In this document: positions 46,612 through 56,245 of the stretch, piece by piece | Layout of the letters: each line of letters opens with the position of its first letter | Position numbering within the stretch: the first letter of the stretch is position 1 | From: Aureibacter tunicatorum | Lineage (GTDB): Bacteria; Bacteroidota; Bacteroidia; Cytophagales; Cyclobacteriaceae | DNA: 64,000 nt | Direction: 5' to 3' | NCBI RefSeq assembly: GCF_036492635.1 | Contig: NZ_AP025305.1 | Span: 3,410,001-3,474,000, forward strand | Notes under the pieces: model-generated | What the model was told of the DNA's origin: nothing | What the model saw: only the letters and a program-made list of their open reading frames with translations | The model's database searches: none | Translations under genes and position numbers: made by a program

Positions 46612-46619
46612 TAATTTTG
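46612..46619 (+). promoter_or_regulatory. Possible -7 promoter element of fabV
   Basis: TAATTTTG matches TAnnTTTG and lies 23 bp before the fabV ATG, but no TTG is found at 19-22 nt upstream. Confidence 0.35.
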
Positions 46620-46642
46620 AATAGAAATTAAATATTAGCATT

Positions 46643-47833
46643 ATGATAATAAAACCATTAACAAGAGGCTTTATCTGCCTTACAGCTCATCCTACTGGAT
46701 GCGAGAAGAATGTTCAAAATCAAATTGAATATATCAAAAGCAAAGGCAGTATCGAAGGTCCTAAAAAAGTATTGGTAATCGGTGCTTCTACGGGTTTTGG
46801 TTTAGCGTCTAGAATCACAAGCGCATTTGGTTCTGATGCTTCTACTATTGGAGTATTTTTCGAAAAAGCTCCTAGAGAAAGAAAACCAGCAAGCCCAGGA
46901 TGGTATAACAGCGCTGCTTTCGAAAAATTCGCTAACGAAGAAGGCTTGTACGCTAAAAGTATCAATGGCGACGCATTCTCCAATGAGATCAAGCAACAAA
47001 CTATTGATATGATCAAAGAAGATTTAGGTCAAATCGACATGCTTGTTTACAGTCTTGCTTCTCCAGTAAGAACGGACCCTGCCACAGGAACTAGACATAA
47101 ATCTGTTCTTAAGCCAATAGGCGATGTTTACAAAAATAAAACTGTCGACTTCCACACTGGCAATGTAAGCGACATTTCGATCGATCCTTGCAATGATGAA
47201 GATATTGCAAACACAGTAAAAGTAATGGGCGGTGAAGACTGGCAACTATGGATTGACGCTTTGAAAGAAGCTGATGTTCTTAGCGAAGGATTTACGACTA
47301 TGGCTTATTCTTATATCGGCCCTGAACTTACAGAGCCTGTATATCGCAAAGGAACTATTGGCAAAGCCAAGGAAGATCTTGAGAAAACTGCCAAGACTAT
47401 CGATGCTGACCTTTCAGCAATCAAAGGTCATGCGTATGTTTCTGTAAACAAAGCATTGGTTACTCAAGCGAGCTCTGCTATTCCTGTGATTCCACTTTAC
47501 ATTTCATTGCTTTATAAAACAATGAAGGAAGAAGGTATCCACGAAGGATGCATCGAGCAAATCCAAAGACTTTATGCAGATAAACTATTCGTTGACCAAG
47601 TTCAATTAGATGAAGAAGGAAGACTAAGAGTTGATGACTGGGAAATGAGAGATGATGTGCAAGCGAAAGTTACTGAATTATGGAAAGAAGCGACTACAGA
47701 GACATTGCCTGCTATCGGAGACTTGAATGGCTACAAAACGGACTTCTTCAACCTATTTGGCTTTGAAGTAGAAGGTGTAGATTACGAAGCTGACGTGAAC
47801 GAAGTAGTTAATATTCCGAGCATCAATGCTTAA
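46643..47833 (+). CDS. fabV: Trans-2-enoyl-CoA/enoyl-ACP reductase FabV
   Basis: A 396-aa cytosolic NADH-dependent reductase that saturates enoyl-ACP or enoyl-CoA, the last step of each fatty acid elongation cycle. Features: MIIKPLTRGFICLTAHPTGCEKNV start, Rossmann segment VLVIGASTGFGLASRI, and the TMAYSYIGPELTEPVYRKGTIGKAK region holding the FabV catalytic Tyr with Lys eight residues on. Length matches FabV/TER. FabV is insensitive to triclosan in known cases. No fab genes are adjacent. Confidence 0.97.
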   Translation: MIIKPLTRGFICLTAHPTGCEKNVQNQIEYIKSKGSIEGPKKVLVIGASTGFGLASRITSAFGSDASTIGVFFEKAPRERKPASPGWYNSAAFEKFANEEGLYAKSINGDAFSNEIKQQTIDMIKEDLGQIDMLVYSLASPVRTDPATGTRHKSVLKPIGDVYKNKTVDFHTGNVSDISIDPCNDEDIANTVKVMGGEDWQLWIDALKEADVLSEGFTTMAYSYIGPELTEPVYRKGTIGKAKEDLEKTAKTIDADLSAIKGHAYVSVNKALVTQASSAIPVIPLYISLLYKTMKEEGIHEGCIEQIQRLYADKLFVDQVQLDEEGRLRVDDWEMRDDVQAKVTELWKEATTETLPAIGDLNGYKTDFFNLFGFEVEGVDYEADVNEVVNIPSINA

Positions 47834-47867
47834 TAAGAAAAACTCATAGTTCTTACCCTTATATTTT

Positions 47868-47901
47868 GGAATAGCTTACTGCAAGCTATTCCTTTTTTTT
47901 T
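47868..47901 (+). terminator. Terminator after fabV, overlapping the 3' end of modC
   Basis: A 10-bp perfect stem (GGAATAGCTT, AAGCTATTCC) with 5-nt loop and nine T. The modC stop codon (47878-47876) lies inside it. Confidence 0.9.
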
Positions 47902-48757
47902 GATCAAGAATCGAAGCATGCTTTGTATCGAAAGAAACAGACACAAGCTCACCCTGCTTATAGCTTTGCATTTCTTTCATCTCGATTTTTTGGCCACTAA
48001 GCTCAAGCTCTACGATAAAATAATCCTCATACGCTTTGCAATTGATCACTGTTGCCCATGCTTTCAGTTCTTTTTGAGTAGAATAAGGAAAAAAGTATTC
48101 TGAAGGACTACCTTTATCTTCAACCTTGCCATTGTCAACAACAAACAATCGAGACGACATCTTTAATAATTCATTCTTTTCATGACTCACCATGATAGCA
48201 GTGAAAGCAAGCTTCTTATGCAACATCAAAACATAGTCTTGCATTTTGGAGCGCATACCCGAATCCAAAGCGGAAAAAGGCTCATCCAATAGCAATAATT
48301 TTGGTTTTCTCACCATTGCCCTTGCCAATGCGACTCTTTGTTTTTGGCCTCCGGAAAGTTTATCGGGATAAGAACTCTTCAAATGATCCAAATCCATGAT
48401 ATCCAACATTTCATTTAAATGAATATCCGACTCTCCTCTTTCCAATCCATAACTTATATTATTATAAACTGTCATATGAGGAAACAAAGCATAATCCTGA
48501 AATAAATAACCTATGGCTCTATTTTGAACCGAAATAAATTGACCGCTCTGGCTATCATTCCACACTTGGTCATTGAAACTAATGCCTCCTTTATCCGGCT
48601 TTGACAAACCGGATACTATCCTCAAAAAACTAGTCTTGCCGGCTCCAGAAGCACCATACAAACCAACGATTTCTCCTTCAGGAATGTCCACATCGGCATT
48701 TAACAAGAAATCACCATTCCGCAAAGCCTTTTCTACTTTTACTTTCATCGATTCCAA
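47876..48757 (-). CDS. modC: Molybdate ABC transporter ATPase
   Basis: A 293-aa cytosolic ATPase of the ModC type: Walker A GASGAGKTS, Q-loop LFQDYALFP, signature LSGGQKQRVALARAM, Walker B LLLLDEPFSAL and H-loop VSHEKNE. A short TOBE-like C-terminus (about 215-285) replaces the fuller Mop domain, making it shorter than typical ModC (about 350 aa). It powers molybdate import with ModB. Start overlaps modB by 13 bp. No modA gene is in this cluster. Assignment to molybdate over sulfate or tungstate rests on the family resemblance. Confidence 0.85.
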   Translation of the reverse strand: MESMKVKVEKALRNGDFLLNADVDIPEGEIVGLYGASGAGKTSFLRIVSGLSKPDKGGISFNDQVWNDSQSGQFISVQNRAIGYLFQDYALFPHMTVYNNISYGLERGESDIHLNEMLDIMDLDHLKSSYPDKLSGGQKQRVALARAMVRKPKLLLLDEPFSALDSGMRSKMQDYVLMLHKKLAFTAIMVSHEKNELLKMSSRLFVVDNGKVEDKGSPSEYFFPYSTQKELKAWATVINCKAYEDYFIVELELSGQKIEMKEMQSYKQGELVSVSFDTKHASILDQKKRNSLQ

Positions 48758-49443
48758 ATTTTAGAGAATGACTTTCCATTAAGCATGTAAATCACAAATA
48801 ATATGGCGAATGAAATCCCAAACAACACTGCCGAATAAAAATTCGCCGATGAATAATTCAATGATTCCACTTCATTGTAAATAGCAATGGAAGCTACTCT
48901 AGTCTCTCCGGGAATATTGCCTCCAATCATCAAAATAACTCCAAACTCTCCGATAGTATGAGCAAATGTCAAAACCAAGCCTGTTAATAATGAAGGCTTT
49001 ATCATCGGCAATACCACCCTTCTAAAAGTTTGAATCTTGGACTTGCCCAATACATAAGAAGCATCAAGCAAATTTTGAGGGAAATTCGTAATCGCGGATT
49101 GTATAGGATGTACCATAAACGGCAAGCTGTATATCATAGAACCTATTACAAGTCCCTCAAAGGTAAAAACAAGCTTGACATCAAACCAATTTTCCAACCA
49201 GCTCCCCAATACACTTCTTGGACTTAACAGCAACAATAGATAAAAGCCAATCACTGAAGGAGGCAAAACCAAAGGCATGCTTACCAGTGCCTCCCAGAAA
49301 GGCTTAAGTTTGCTCTTGGTTTGCCCCAGCCATAGAGCCAAAGGAACTGCAAAGACAAAAAGCATCAAAGTGCTAACCAAAGCAAGCTTCAATGTAAGCC
49401 AGATAGGCTCCCAGTCATTAATAATTATATCACCTAAAATCAT
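48745..49443 (-). CDS. modB: Molybdate ABC transporter permease
   Basis: A 232-aa inner-membrane permease with about five to six helices and the EAA-type loop (DASYVLGKSKIQTFRRVVLPMIKPSLLTG) that contacts the ATPase; GEFGVILMIGGNIPGETR is a ModB signature. It forms the channel with ModC. Its ATG overlaps the mnmD stop by 4 bp (ATGA), so it is translationally coupled to mnmD, an unrelated gene. Confidence 0.88.
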   Translation of the reverse strand: MILGDIIINDWEPIWLTLKLALVSTLMLFVFAVPLALWLGQTKSKLKPFWEALVSMPLVLPPSVIGFYLLLLLSPRSVLGSWLENWFDVKLVFTFEGLVIGSMIYSLPFMVHPIQSAITNFPQNLLDASYVLGKSKIQTFRRVVLPMIKPSLLTGLVLTFAHTIGEFGVILMIGGNIPGETRVASIAIYNEVESLNYSSANFYSAVLFGISFAILFVIYMLNGKSFSKIWNR

Positions 49444-50123
49444 GTCAATAATCCTCTGACCATCTCTTTTTTACCGGGAGGGCCAGGAATGGACTCAACC
49501 TCAAAACCAAGACTCCTCAAGTCTCTTTTCAACTGTCCTTTAGCACAGTAAGTGGTCAATATCCCCGGCATAGACATGTTTTTTCTCACTTTTCCAAGAA
49601 CTTCCAAATCCCACATTTCAGCTTGCTTACTTGGCGCGAAAGCATCAAAGTAAATCAAATTGAACAACTTGTCATTGAATTCAGCGTCTTGAATTTTAGC
49701 TTCCATCTTATGCAAAGAGAAGTTTTCACTTAATGACACCTCCTGATCCCATTCCGCCTCATGCATGTTCAAAAACTCATTCTGAGCAGTCTCTCCTCCC
49801 AGCTTTTCTCCATAATTTAATTGGCGAGTTATATTTGCATCCAAAGGAAATGGCTCCAAAGTAGTATAGTTTATTTGAATGGATAAATTTTCATTCGCCC
49901 AAAGCTTGGTCAGCAAAGCATTCAAGCCCGTCCCGAAGCCTATTTCCAATATATTGACTTGTGTTACTCCAAACTTGTTGATCAATTCATCCAAACCTTC
50001 TTTGATGAAAACGTGCTTGGATTCATTGACAGCTCCATGAAATGAATGATATGTTTCGTTCAAGGAAGGCACAAACAAAGAATGCGACCCATCCTCAGTC
50101 TCAATTAATTTGACTTCAGGCAT
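49440..50123 (-). CDS. mnmD: tRNA 5-methylaminomethyl-2-thiouridine methyltransferase MnmD
   Basis: A 227-aa enzyme, the stand-alone form of the methyltransferase half of MnmC, which methylates nm5(s2)U34 in tRNA wobble positions. Motif I is LEIGFGTGLNALLT, then TTLEPFPL and the DAFAPSKQAEMWD motif conserved in the family; the C-terminus ends GPPGKKEMVRGLL. No FAD-dependent oxidase half is present, as usual in Bacteroidota. First gene of mnmD-modB-modC and divergent from the glycerate kinase gene. Confidence 0.93.
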   Translation of the reverse strand: MPEVKLIETEDGSHSLFVPSLNETYHSFHGAVNESKHVFIKEGLDELINKFGVTQVNILEIGFGTGLNALLTKLWANENLSIQINYTTLEPFPLDANITRQLNYGEKLGGETAQNEFLNMHEAEWDQEVSLSENFSLHKMEAKIQDAEFNDKLFNLIYFDAFAPSKQAEMWDLEVLGKVRKNMSMPGILTTYCAKGQLKRDLRSLGFEVESIPGPPGKKEMVRGLLT

Positions 50124-50166
50124 AATTTTAATTAATTTTTATCCATACAGTTCAAACAACACATTT

Positions 50167-51303
50167 ATGATTAAAAATGTATTGATCTCGCCTGACAAAT
50201 TTAAAGAATGTCTTTCAGCTTTGGAAGTTTCAGAGGCCATTGCTGAAGGGATTAAAAGATTTGACTCTTCCATTCACACAATAATCAAGCCTATGGCTGA
50301 TGGAGGAGACGGAACATTATCCGTCCTAGCGCAAGCTTATAATGCCAGCTATAAATATTTTGACGTATCGGATCCGCTTAACAGAAAGATTTCAGTTCCA
50401 ATGGCTATCCTAAACAAAAGCCATAGAAAAATAGGCGTCATAGAAATGGCAAAAGCATCAGGCCTTGCTCTGCTAAAACAAAATGAAAGAGACCCCAACA
50501 TAACATCCACGTTAGGCACAGGTGAGCTCATAGCAAAAGCATTGCATGAGAACTGCGACGAAATAATTGTAGGAATTGGAGGGAGCGCTACCAATGATGC
50601 AGGAGCTGGCGCTTTGCATGCTCTTGGCGTACAATTCATCAATAGAGACGATAAATTATTTATTCCAACTGGAAGGACTCTTGACCAAATCAAGTCCATC
50701 CATTTTGAAAACCTTAATCCTAAACTTGAAAATACTCAGCTCAAAATTGCTTGCGATGTCTCAAACCCATTTTACGGACCTCAAGGAGCAACTTATACCT
50801 TCGCACCTCAAAAAGGAGCTCCGAACACTGGCTTGGCGAAATTAGACAAAGGCATGCAACACTTCGCCGACTTGCTTAAAGAAAAAAATCATGATCTTCA
50901 ATCTATAAAAGGATCCGGCGCAGGAGGAGGAATAGCAGGAGGTTTATTTGTCATTGGAGGCGAACTGCAAAAAGGCTTTGATTTAATTTCCAAAGCTGTT
51001 GATCTTGAAAATGATGTTCATCAAGCGGACTTGGTTTTTACTGGAGAAGGAAAGGTAGATGCCTCATCCGCTAAAGGCAAAGTAATATCGGGCATTGGCA
51101 AGCTTTGCCAAAAATACGACAAAACCGCGGTCGCATTAACCGGAAAACTTGAAGATGGGTATGAAGAAATTTTCAATCATGGCATCAGCTCCGCATTTAG
51201 CATTCAAAACCAACCAATGTCTCTAAATGATTCATTTCAACAATCAAGTAAGCTTCTGTCTAATGTCAGCGAGAATATTATCAGGCTTTTAAGCAAAAAA
51301 TAA
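50167..51303 (+). CDS. Glycerate kinase (GarK/GlxK family)
   Basis: A 378-aa cytosolic kinase that phosphorylates glycerate, feeding it to glycolysis. Motifs: VLISPDKFKECLSA at the N-terminus, PMADGGDGTLS, IGGSATNDAGAGALHALG and VFTGEGKVDASSAKGKV, all typical of class II glycerate kinases that act at the 2- or 3-position. The frame opens at 50110; ATG 50167 gives the standard start. The stop lies in a hairpin that terminates the convergent transporter gene. Confidence 0.95.
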   Translation: MIKNVLISPDKFKECLSALEVSEAIAEGIKRFDSSIHTIIKPMADGGDGTLSVLAQAYNASYKYFDVSDPLNRKISVPMAILNKSHRKIGVIEMAKASGLALLKQNERDPNITSTLGTGELIAKALHENCDEIIVGIGGSATNDAGAGALHALGVQFINRDDKLFIPTGRTLDQIKSIHFENLNPKLENTQLKIACDVSNPFYGPQGATYTFAPQKGAPNTGLAKLDKGMQHFADLLKEKNHDLQSIKGSGAGGGIAGGLFVIGGELQKGFDLISKAVDLENDVHQADLVFTGEGKVDASSAKGKVISGIGKLCQKYDKTAVALTGKLEDGYEEIFNHGISSAFSIQNQPMSLNDSFQQSSKLLSNVSENIIRLLSKK

Positions 51304-51328
51304 GGTCATGCTAAAAAACATGACCTTA
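51295..51328 (-). terminator. Terminator of the POT transporter gene, overlapping the kinase stop
   Basis: A 10-bp stem (TAAGGTCATG 51301-51310, CATGACCTTA 51319-51328) whose minus-strand side is followed by six T (51300-51295). The plus-strand side has a poor tail. Confidence 0.8.
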
Positions 51329-51349
51329 TAACTTAATCGTTATTTTATG

Positions 51350-52813
51350 TTAAGCACTAACGGCTTCTTTCTCTTTCACTTGCGGCCTCAACAAAAACTT
51401 ATCATAGAAGAACAAGCACGTCACTGTAAATATCGCTAAAGCAAAAATGATATACGTGATAGACCCTGGGTTATAAGTATCCCATAATGTTTGCGTCAAT
51501 TGCGCATCAGTCATTCCCATTGACTCGGCTACCTTATTGAAAAACACATCATTTGGCAAGTCTGTAGAAATTTCCAGTCCCTTTTCAGCGGCGAATTTTT
51601 GCGTCAGTTTCACTTTATCTGAAAGCACCTCGTATAGGTCTCCTGAAATAAACCCTGCGAAAATATTTCCTACAAAGTGAGGCAAAAACGATGTTCCCAT
51701 ATAAAGGCCTTTTTTCTCATTAGGAGCCAAACTTCCCACGTATTCAGTAAATTTTGGAGAAGAAGCCATTTCACCTATAGAGAAGAAAATGATACCAACA
51801 ACCACATAATATGGGTTATTCGTTAACATGCTAAATCCAATACCAACACCGCACACCAAAATGCCAGATATCATAGAATTAATCGCTCTCATTCTAGCCA
51901 CAGCTGAAGAAATTATTAACTGTAGCAAAATAATTGCTAATGAATTCATATTCGTAAACAACTGAAAAGCAACTTGCCCATTTTTATCAGTCATCCATTC
52001 CGCTAACCAAGGACTAAAACCTTCAACTGAAGTAATAATCGATCTTGTATCAATCCATTGCACGATAAAGTTAGGAAGCGTATAATAAATCTGATTAAAA
52101 ACCGTCCAGAAGAATACAAATATCACCAACAAAATTGTCAGTTTAATATCGGACAAAGCCTCAAATATGTTTTTAAAACTTTTGCTGATCAGCTCTCCCA
52201 AAGGTTCTTGAGCTGCATTTTCATCTCTTTCCGGCTCTTTAAAGAAAAACAATACCAAAATAATATTAATTGAAATTGATATAGCACTCGCAATAAACAT
52301 CATCGTCCATCCTCCGTCTCCTTTGATCAAAGACATCGTAGCAATTGGTCCTAGGAAACCTCCAATATTCACAATCATATAGAATATTCCGAAACCAATG
52401 GATGAATTTTCCGTCGTCGTAGTCTTCGAAATCGTCGCAGAAATCACAGGCTTAAACAAAGCGGCTCCAAATGCCATAAACCCAAAAGCCATCACAAATG
52501 GCCAAAAATCCGTGATATAAGCCATTGAATAATAACCTACACACATAATTGCATATGATGCGATCAAAACCTTCTTGTAACCTATCCGGTCCGCCAGAGT
52601 ACCTGTAATGATTGGCAAAAAGTATAAAGCTCCAGTAATAATCGAGATAACCCTCGATTTTTCAACTTGCGACCATTCCAAACCACCTTGTGAAACAGGA
52701 GTCACCATGTAAACCGCCAAACTGGCGAAAATACCATACCAAGCCCATCTTTCAAATAGCTCCATAACGTTAGCTACCCAAAATGTTCTTGGAAATTTCT
52801 TAAAAACGCTCAT
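51350..52813 (-). CDS. POT-like MFS transporter
   Basis: A 487-aa inner-membrane transporter with about 14 helices. The first helix has MELFERWAWYG, a variant of the POT-family ExxERFxYYG motif that binds protons and peptide, and the loop 2-3 has the MFS motif GTLADRIGYKKVL. Proton-coupled oligopeptide transporters import di- and tripeptides; this one has Trp in place of Phe, so substrate is uncertain. An inserted loop near 405-445 differs from canonical members. Own terminator downstream; preceded by about 107 bp to the lipocalin gene. Confidence 0.82.
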   Translation of the reverse strand: MSVFKKFPRTFWVANVMELFERWAWYGIFASLAVYMVTPVSQGGLEWSQVEKSRVISIITGALYFLPIITGTLADRIGYKKVLIASYAIMCVGYYSMAYITDFWPFVMAFGFMAFGAALFKPVISATISKTTTTENSSIGFGIFYMIVNIGGFLGPIATMSLIKGDGGWTMMFIASAISISINIILVLFFFKEPERDENAAQEPLGELISKSFKNIFEALSDIKLTILLVIFVFFWTVFNQIYYTLPNFIVQWIDTRSIITSVEGFSPWLAEWMTDKNGQVAFQLFTNMNSLAIILLQLIISSAVARMRAINSMISGILVCGVGIGFSMLTNNPYYVVVGIIFFSIGEMASSPKFTEYVGSLAPNEKKGLYMGTSFLPHFVGNIFAGFISGDLYEVLSDKVKLTQKFAAEKGLEISTDLPNDVFFNKVAESMGMTDAQLTQTLWDTYNPGSITYIIFALAIFTVTCLFFYDKFLLRPQVKEKEAVSA

Positions 52814-52920
52814 TTAAATCTTTATTAAAATAGAAAATTCTGAATTGAAATCGAATTACAAAATAATCATTTAAAATCAATAAATCAAAAATTTATCTAT
52901 GAGCGAACGGTTCAAAAAAA

Positions 52921-53472
52921 CTACTCTTCTATCATACTTTGATCTGTTTTCCTTAACTGAAAAATATCAAAATTCATTGCCTGCAACTCCCTTAACAATT
53001 CCTGATAAACTCCTTCATCCATTACTTTTTCTCTAGACAATATCCAAAGGTACTTGTAATCCGGACTCGCCACGGCAGCATAAGCGTAATCTTCCTCATC
53101 CAAAGCAACAATCCAATAATCTCCTAAAAACGGCCAAAAGAAACGGACTTTAAGTTTTGAGTTACCCGAATCTTCCACAGGAAAAGCTCTGCCTCGTATA
53201 CTTTTCCACTTGTTCTTGGAAGCTAAGTAGCATTTATTCTCAACAGTCACATAGCCTTTTTCCATATTCAATGTATATTCGGCTGACACGTTCGAGCAAC
53301 CTTTTTCAAATCTAGCGGGAAAGGAAGCTATTTCGTACCAAACACCTTGATATTTTTCTAAATCCACATAAGGAACGGTCTCCAAATCTGTCTCTAGCTT
53401 CTTTGCTTTCTTGCGAAATGCCACTAAAACAAAACCAGCTAAAAGCAATATTGCCCAACGGATAATTTTCAT
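52921..53472 (-). CDS. Blc-like lipocalin
   Basis: A 183-aa protein with an N-terminal hydrophobic anchor (about 5-20) without a lipobox Cys, then a lipocalin barrel: the first signature KYQGVWYEIASFPARFEKGC, then VSAEYTL, SIRGRAFPVEDSGNSKLKVRF, and YKYLWILSR (third conserved region). Bacterial lipocalins such as Blc bind lysophospholipids at the outer membrane. The lack of a lipidation Cys means membrane attachment by a helix or secretion. Single gene. Confidence 0.88.
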   Translation of the reverse strand: MKIIRWAILLLAGFVLVAFRKKAKKLETDLETVPYVDLEKYQGVWYEIASFPARFEKGCSNVSAEYTLNMEKGYVTVENKCYLASKNKWKSIRGRAFPVEDSGNSKLKVRFFWPFLGDYWIVALDEEDYAYAAVASPDYKYLWILSREKVMDEGVYQELLRELQAMNFDIFQLRKTDQSMIEE

Positions 53473-53582
53473 GTTTTTTACTTTCTCAACAACAAAAACT
53501 GGAAAATTGATTGCTCCATTGAATAAAATTATGAAGTTCGAAGAAGATCCGATAAATTGCTCGACTTATCACATACACTAAT

Positions 53583-54041
53583 ATGAATCAAGAATTTAAC
53601 ACACTTCGAGAATCCATTCAGGAAATAAATAATGCTTTAGCAACTATCAACAAGCAAGAATTAAAAAATATTGAAACCTGCATATTCTTGGAGAATGAAA
53701 TAACTCTACTTAAATCCAGCATAATTTTTCGAAAGATTATAGCTTTCATTTCCCAACAACCCAACCTTCAATATCAAGGGCTAATAAACAAGAAAAGAAA
53801 TTTTCAAAATATTAAGGGACACTCTCAATTTCATGAACTCAAAGAATTAAATATATGCTTAAGAAATTATAATGGCATAGTCCATGAGGAACTGGAAGCA
53901 AGCTACCCAAGATGGGGAAAAAAAGGATCTGAAATCTCAATTAACCTAATCGTTGAAAGTTTGAATGAAATCGTACTTGGCGCGATCAATTTCATTGAAG
54001 GCGTTCAAAAAATCATGAACGCCAAGGAAGACTCCAATTAA
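53583..54041 (+). CDS. Unknown helical protein, 152 aa
   Basis: A 152-aa soluble, mostly helical protein (NTLRESIQEINNALATINKQELKNIETC, ENEITLLKSSIIFRKIIAFISQ, and a final long helix). No domain recognised. It overlaps the end of the rhomboid gene by 4 bp, tail to tail. Confidence 0.5.
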   Translation: MNQEFNTLRESIQEINNALATINKQELKNIETCIFLENEITLLKSSIIFRKIIAFISQQPNLQYQGLINKKRNFQNIKGHSQFHELKELNICLRNYNGIVHEELEASYPRWGKKGSEISINLIVESLNEIVLGAINFIEGVQKIMNAKEDSN

Positions 54042-54595
54042 AAGACTCTCTTTTTTAAAGCAAAAAAGCCAAACACTGCTCCGCATACGCCTCCAATAAT
54101 ATGAGCGAATTGAGAAACTTGATCATTTTTAAAAATATCAAACACCTCTTTCCCTAAAAATAATACCGCTACCAAAATAAATGTCAGAGGGATGGTATGT
54201 TCTTGCGCATTGACTATCGAACTCAGAAGTATCATCATAAACACGATTCCACTCGCTCCCAAAAGTCCATGGTCAAACAACAAGATGTTCAAAATACCAG
54301 TAATCAAAGCGGTAAACAATATCATTACCAACAACTGCTTTGATCCATACTTTTCTTCCAACAAAGGGCCCAACAATAAAATAAAGGTGAAGTTGCCTAA
54401 CAAATGGCTCCAGTTGGAATGCCCCAATACATGTGAAAATAATCTGAAATAATCCAAGGGATTCAAAAAATCCATATGACTGCCGACCATAAAATAGCTC
54501 ATAGACCTAAAACCTGTCATATAGCCAAGAATCATTACTATCACACTTAAAAATGCATATGTAAGCACTACAGGAGAGTTATAAGTTACTTTCAT
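54038..54595 (-). CDS. Rhomboid intramembrane serine protease
   Basis: A 185-aa inner-membrane protein with about six helices. It has the rhomboid signatures: VLGHSNWSHLLGNF (His-Asn of helix 2), GASGIVFMMI with the catalytic Ser in GxSG, and the helix-6 His in QFAHIIGGVCGAVFG. All catalytic elements are intact, so it should cleave membrane proteins in the bilayer. It follows the spermidine-synthase-like gene by 34 bp on the same strand, so it may be the last gene of the PspA operon, perhaps acting in membrane quality control; this is inference. Confidence 0.9.
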   Translation of the reverse strand: MKVTYNSPVVLTYAFLSVIVMILGYMTGFRSMSYFMVGSHMDFLNPLDYFRLFSHVLGHSNWSHLLGNFTFILLLGPLLEEKYGSKQLLVMILFTALITGILNILLFDHGLLGASGIVFMMILLSSIVNAQEHTIPLTFILVAVLFLGKEVFDIFKNDQVSQFAHIIGGVCGAVFGFFALKKRVF

Positions 54596-54629
54596 TTCAA
54601 AAAATTTCCAGTACGTAATTATTTACTTG

Positions 54630-56174
54630 TTAATATACATCCCAAAAGCCTGCTTCATAATACCTAGGAAGCACGGGATTGTGTATCGCGTTAATTTCCA
54701 CTTTTGATTCAACACCTTCAAAGACAGTTTTCCCAAATGAGCATATCATTTTCAAGCCATCTTCATTCAACCACTTCGTATTTATATTTTTCAATGATAT
54801 ATTTTTTATATCATTTATCAAATCCTTTCTGGAAATGTTTTTAGCTCCCAAAATCCATCCCCATTCCCCTAACGTTACAACTTGATTATGCAAAGGCACG
54901 GAAGTAAAACCAGCATGACTTACAGTAGCTTCAATGCACTTAAACGCACGCTCTGCATAATATGGACTTCCAGCTTGAGTAATCATCACACCATGCTCTT
55001 CAAGTCTGCTATAACATAATCGATAAAATTCTCGGGAATACAATCTCGACAGTTCAACAGATTTAGGATCAGGAAGGTCGATAATTATAGCGTCAAACTT
55101 TCTGCGCATTTTTTCTAAATAAGCAAAACCATCATCGTTAACAACTTCCAGTCTATCGCTGAAAAAAGCACTCTGATTCAAATTTCTTAACAAGGGATTT
55201 TCTTTGCCTAAGTCTGTCATCGCTGGATCTAAATCCACCAAAATGATCTCTTCAACACTGGGATACTTCAGCACTTCTCTAATAGCGCATCCATCTCCTC
55301 CACCCATAATCAAAATACTCTTAGGCTGGTCGATCAAACCCATTACTGGATGCACTAAAGGCTCGTGATACATTACTTCATCCACAGAACTTAATTGCTG
55401 ATTCCCATTTATAAACAACCAAAAACCTTCATCCGATGCGGTCATTACAATTCTCTGATAAGCGCTTTGTTCAGAATACACCAAAGGATCCTTATATCTT
55501 CTTGATTCGCCGTATTCGACAATATCCTTAGCGAAGATTAAGCCTCCTAATAAAGAAACCGCGATAGCCATCCCTCCAAAGACAATTTTCACTCTTTTAG
55601 CCTGTCCGAAAGACTGCCAGACTACATAGGTCAAAGCCAAAGCCACTATGAAGTTCACGCTCCCCAATACAAAAGGCGTATATGTCAAACCTAGATACGG
55701 CAAGCCGACAAATGCGAAAAATACACCACCAAGCAATGAACCATAATAATCTTTCTCCATCACGGATGAAATATTCACCTTCAATTCTTCAAATTTTTCA
55801 TTAAGGCGAATTACCAGCGGAATCTCCATGCCTATCAACAACCCAATCACTATGCTCATAAAATATATTATAAAGCCCACCAGGTCAGGAATAAAAGCGG
55901 AAAATAAATAAGTTATGATGGAAGCGAAAGAGCAGATAATTGACAAAATAAACTCAATGGAAATAAAAGCAATCATCAAGTCATCATTAATCAATTTGCT
56001 TAACCGGCTTCCCAAGCCCATTGAAAACAACATGATCGATACGATCATTGTAAACTGCAAAACCGAATCACCCAAAAAATATGTCGCCAAAGTTGACAAA
56101 GTGTATTCCGCTACTATCCCTGCCAAACCTGTAGCAAATAAAGCAAGCTTCAAAATTCCCGACTTATACCTCAT
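54630..56174 (-). CDS. Membrane-anchored spermidine synthase-like protein
   Basis: A 514-aa protein with about seven N-terminal membrane helices (about 1-215) and a C-terminal aminopropyltransferase-like domain (about 235-500): ILIMGGGDGCAIREVLKY (SAM site), VDLDPAMTDLGKENPLL and the IIIDLPDPKS segment (catalytic Asp area of spermidine synthase), with DDGFAYL. Such fusions are found beside DUF350 and PspA-type genes in envelope-stress operons. Whether it makes polyamine or modifies something at the membrane is not established. Downstream of DUF350 by about 72 bp. Confidence 0.82.
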   Translation of the reverse strand: MRYKSGILKLALFATGLAGIVAEYTLSTLATYFLGDSVLQFTMIVSIMLFSMGLGSRLSKLINDDLMIAFISIEFILSIICSFASIITYLFSAFIPDLVGFIIYFMSIVIGLLIGMEIPLVIRLNEKFEELKVNISSVMEKDYYGSLLGGVFFAFVGLPYLGLTYTPFVLGSVNFIVALALTYVVWQSFGQAKRVKIVFGGMAIAVSLLGGLIFAKDIVEYGESRRYKDPLVYSEQSAYQRIVMTASDEGFWLFINGNQQLSSVDEVMYHEPLVHPVMGLIDQPKSILIMGGGDGCAIREVLKYPSVEEIILVDLDPAMTDLGKENPLLRNLNQSAFFSDRLEVVNDDGFAYLEKMRRKFDAIIIDLPDPKSVELSRLYSREFYRLCYSRLEEHGVMITQAGSPYYAERAFKCIEATVSHAGFTSVPLHNQVVTLGEWGWILGAKNISRKDLINDIKNISLKNINTKWLNEDGLKMICSFGKTVFEGVESKVEINAIHNPVLPRYYEAGFWDVY

Positions 56175-56245
56175 CGCTCTTCATCAAAAAAGGAACGACT
56201 ATTCGCCGTTCCCATATTATTTTAAATCTCTTCTTAATACGTTGA

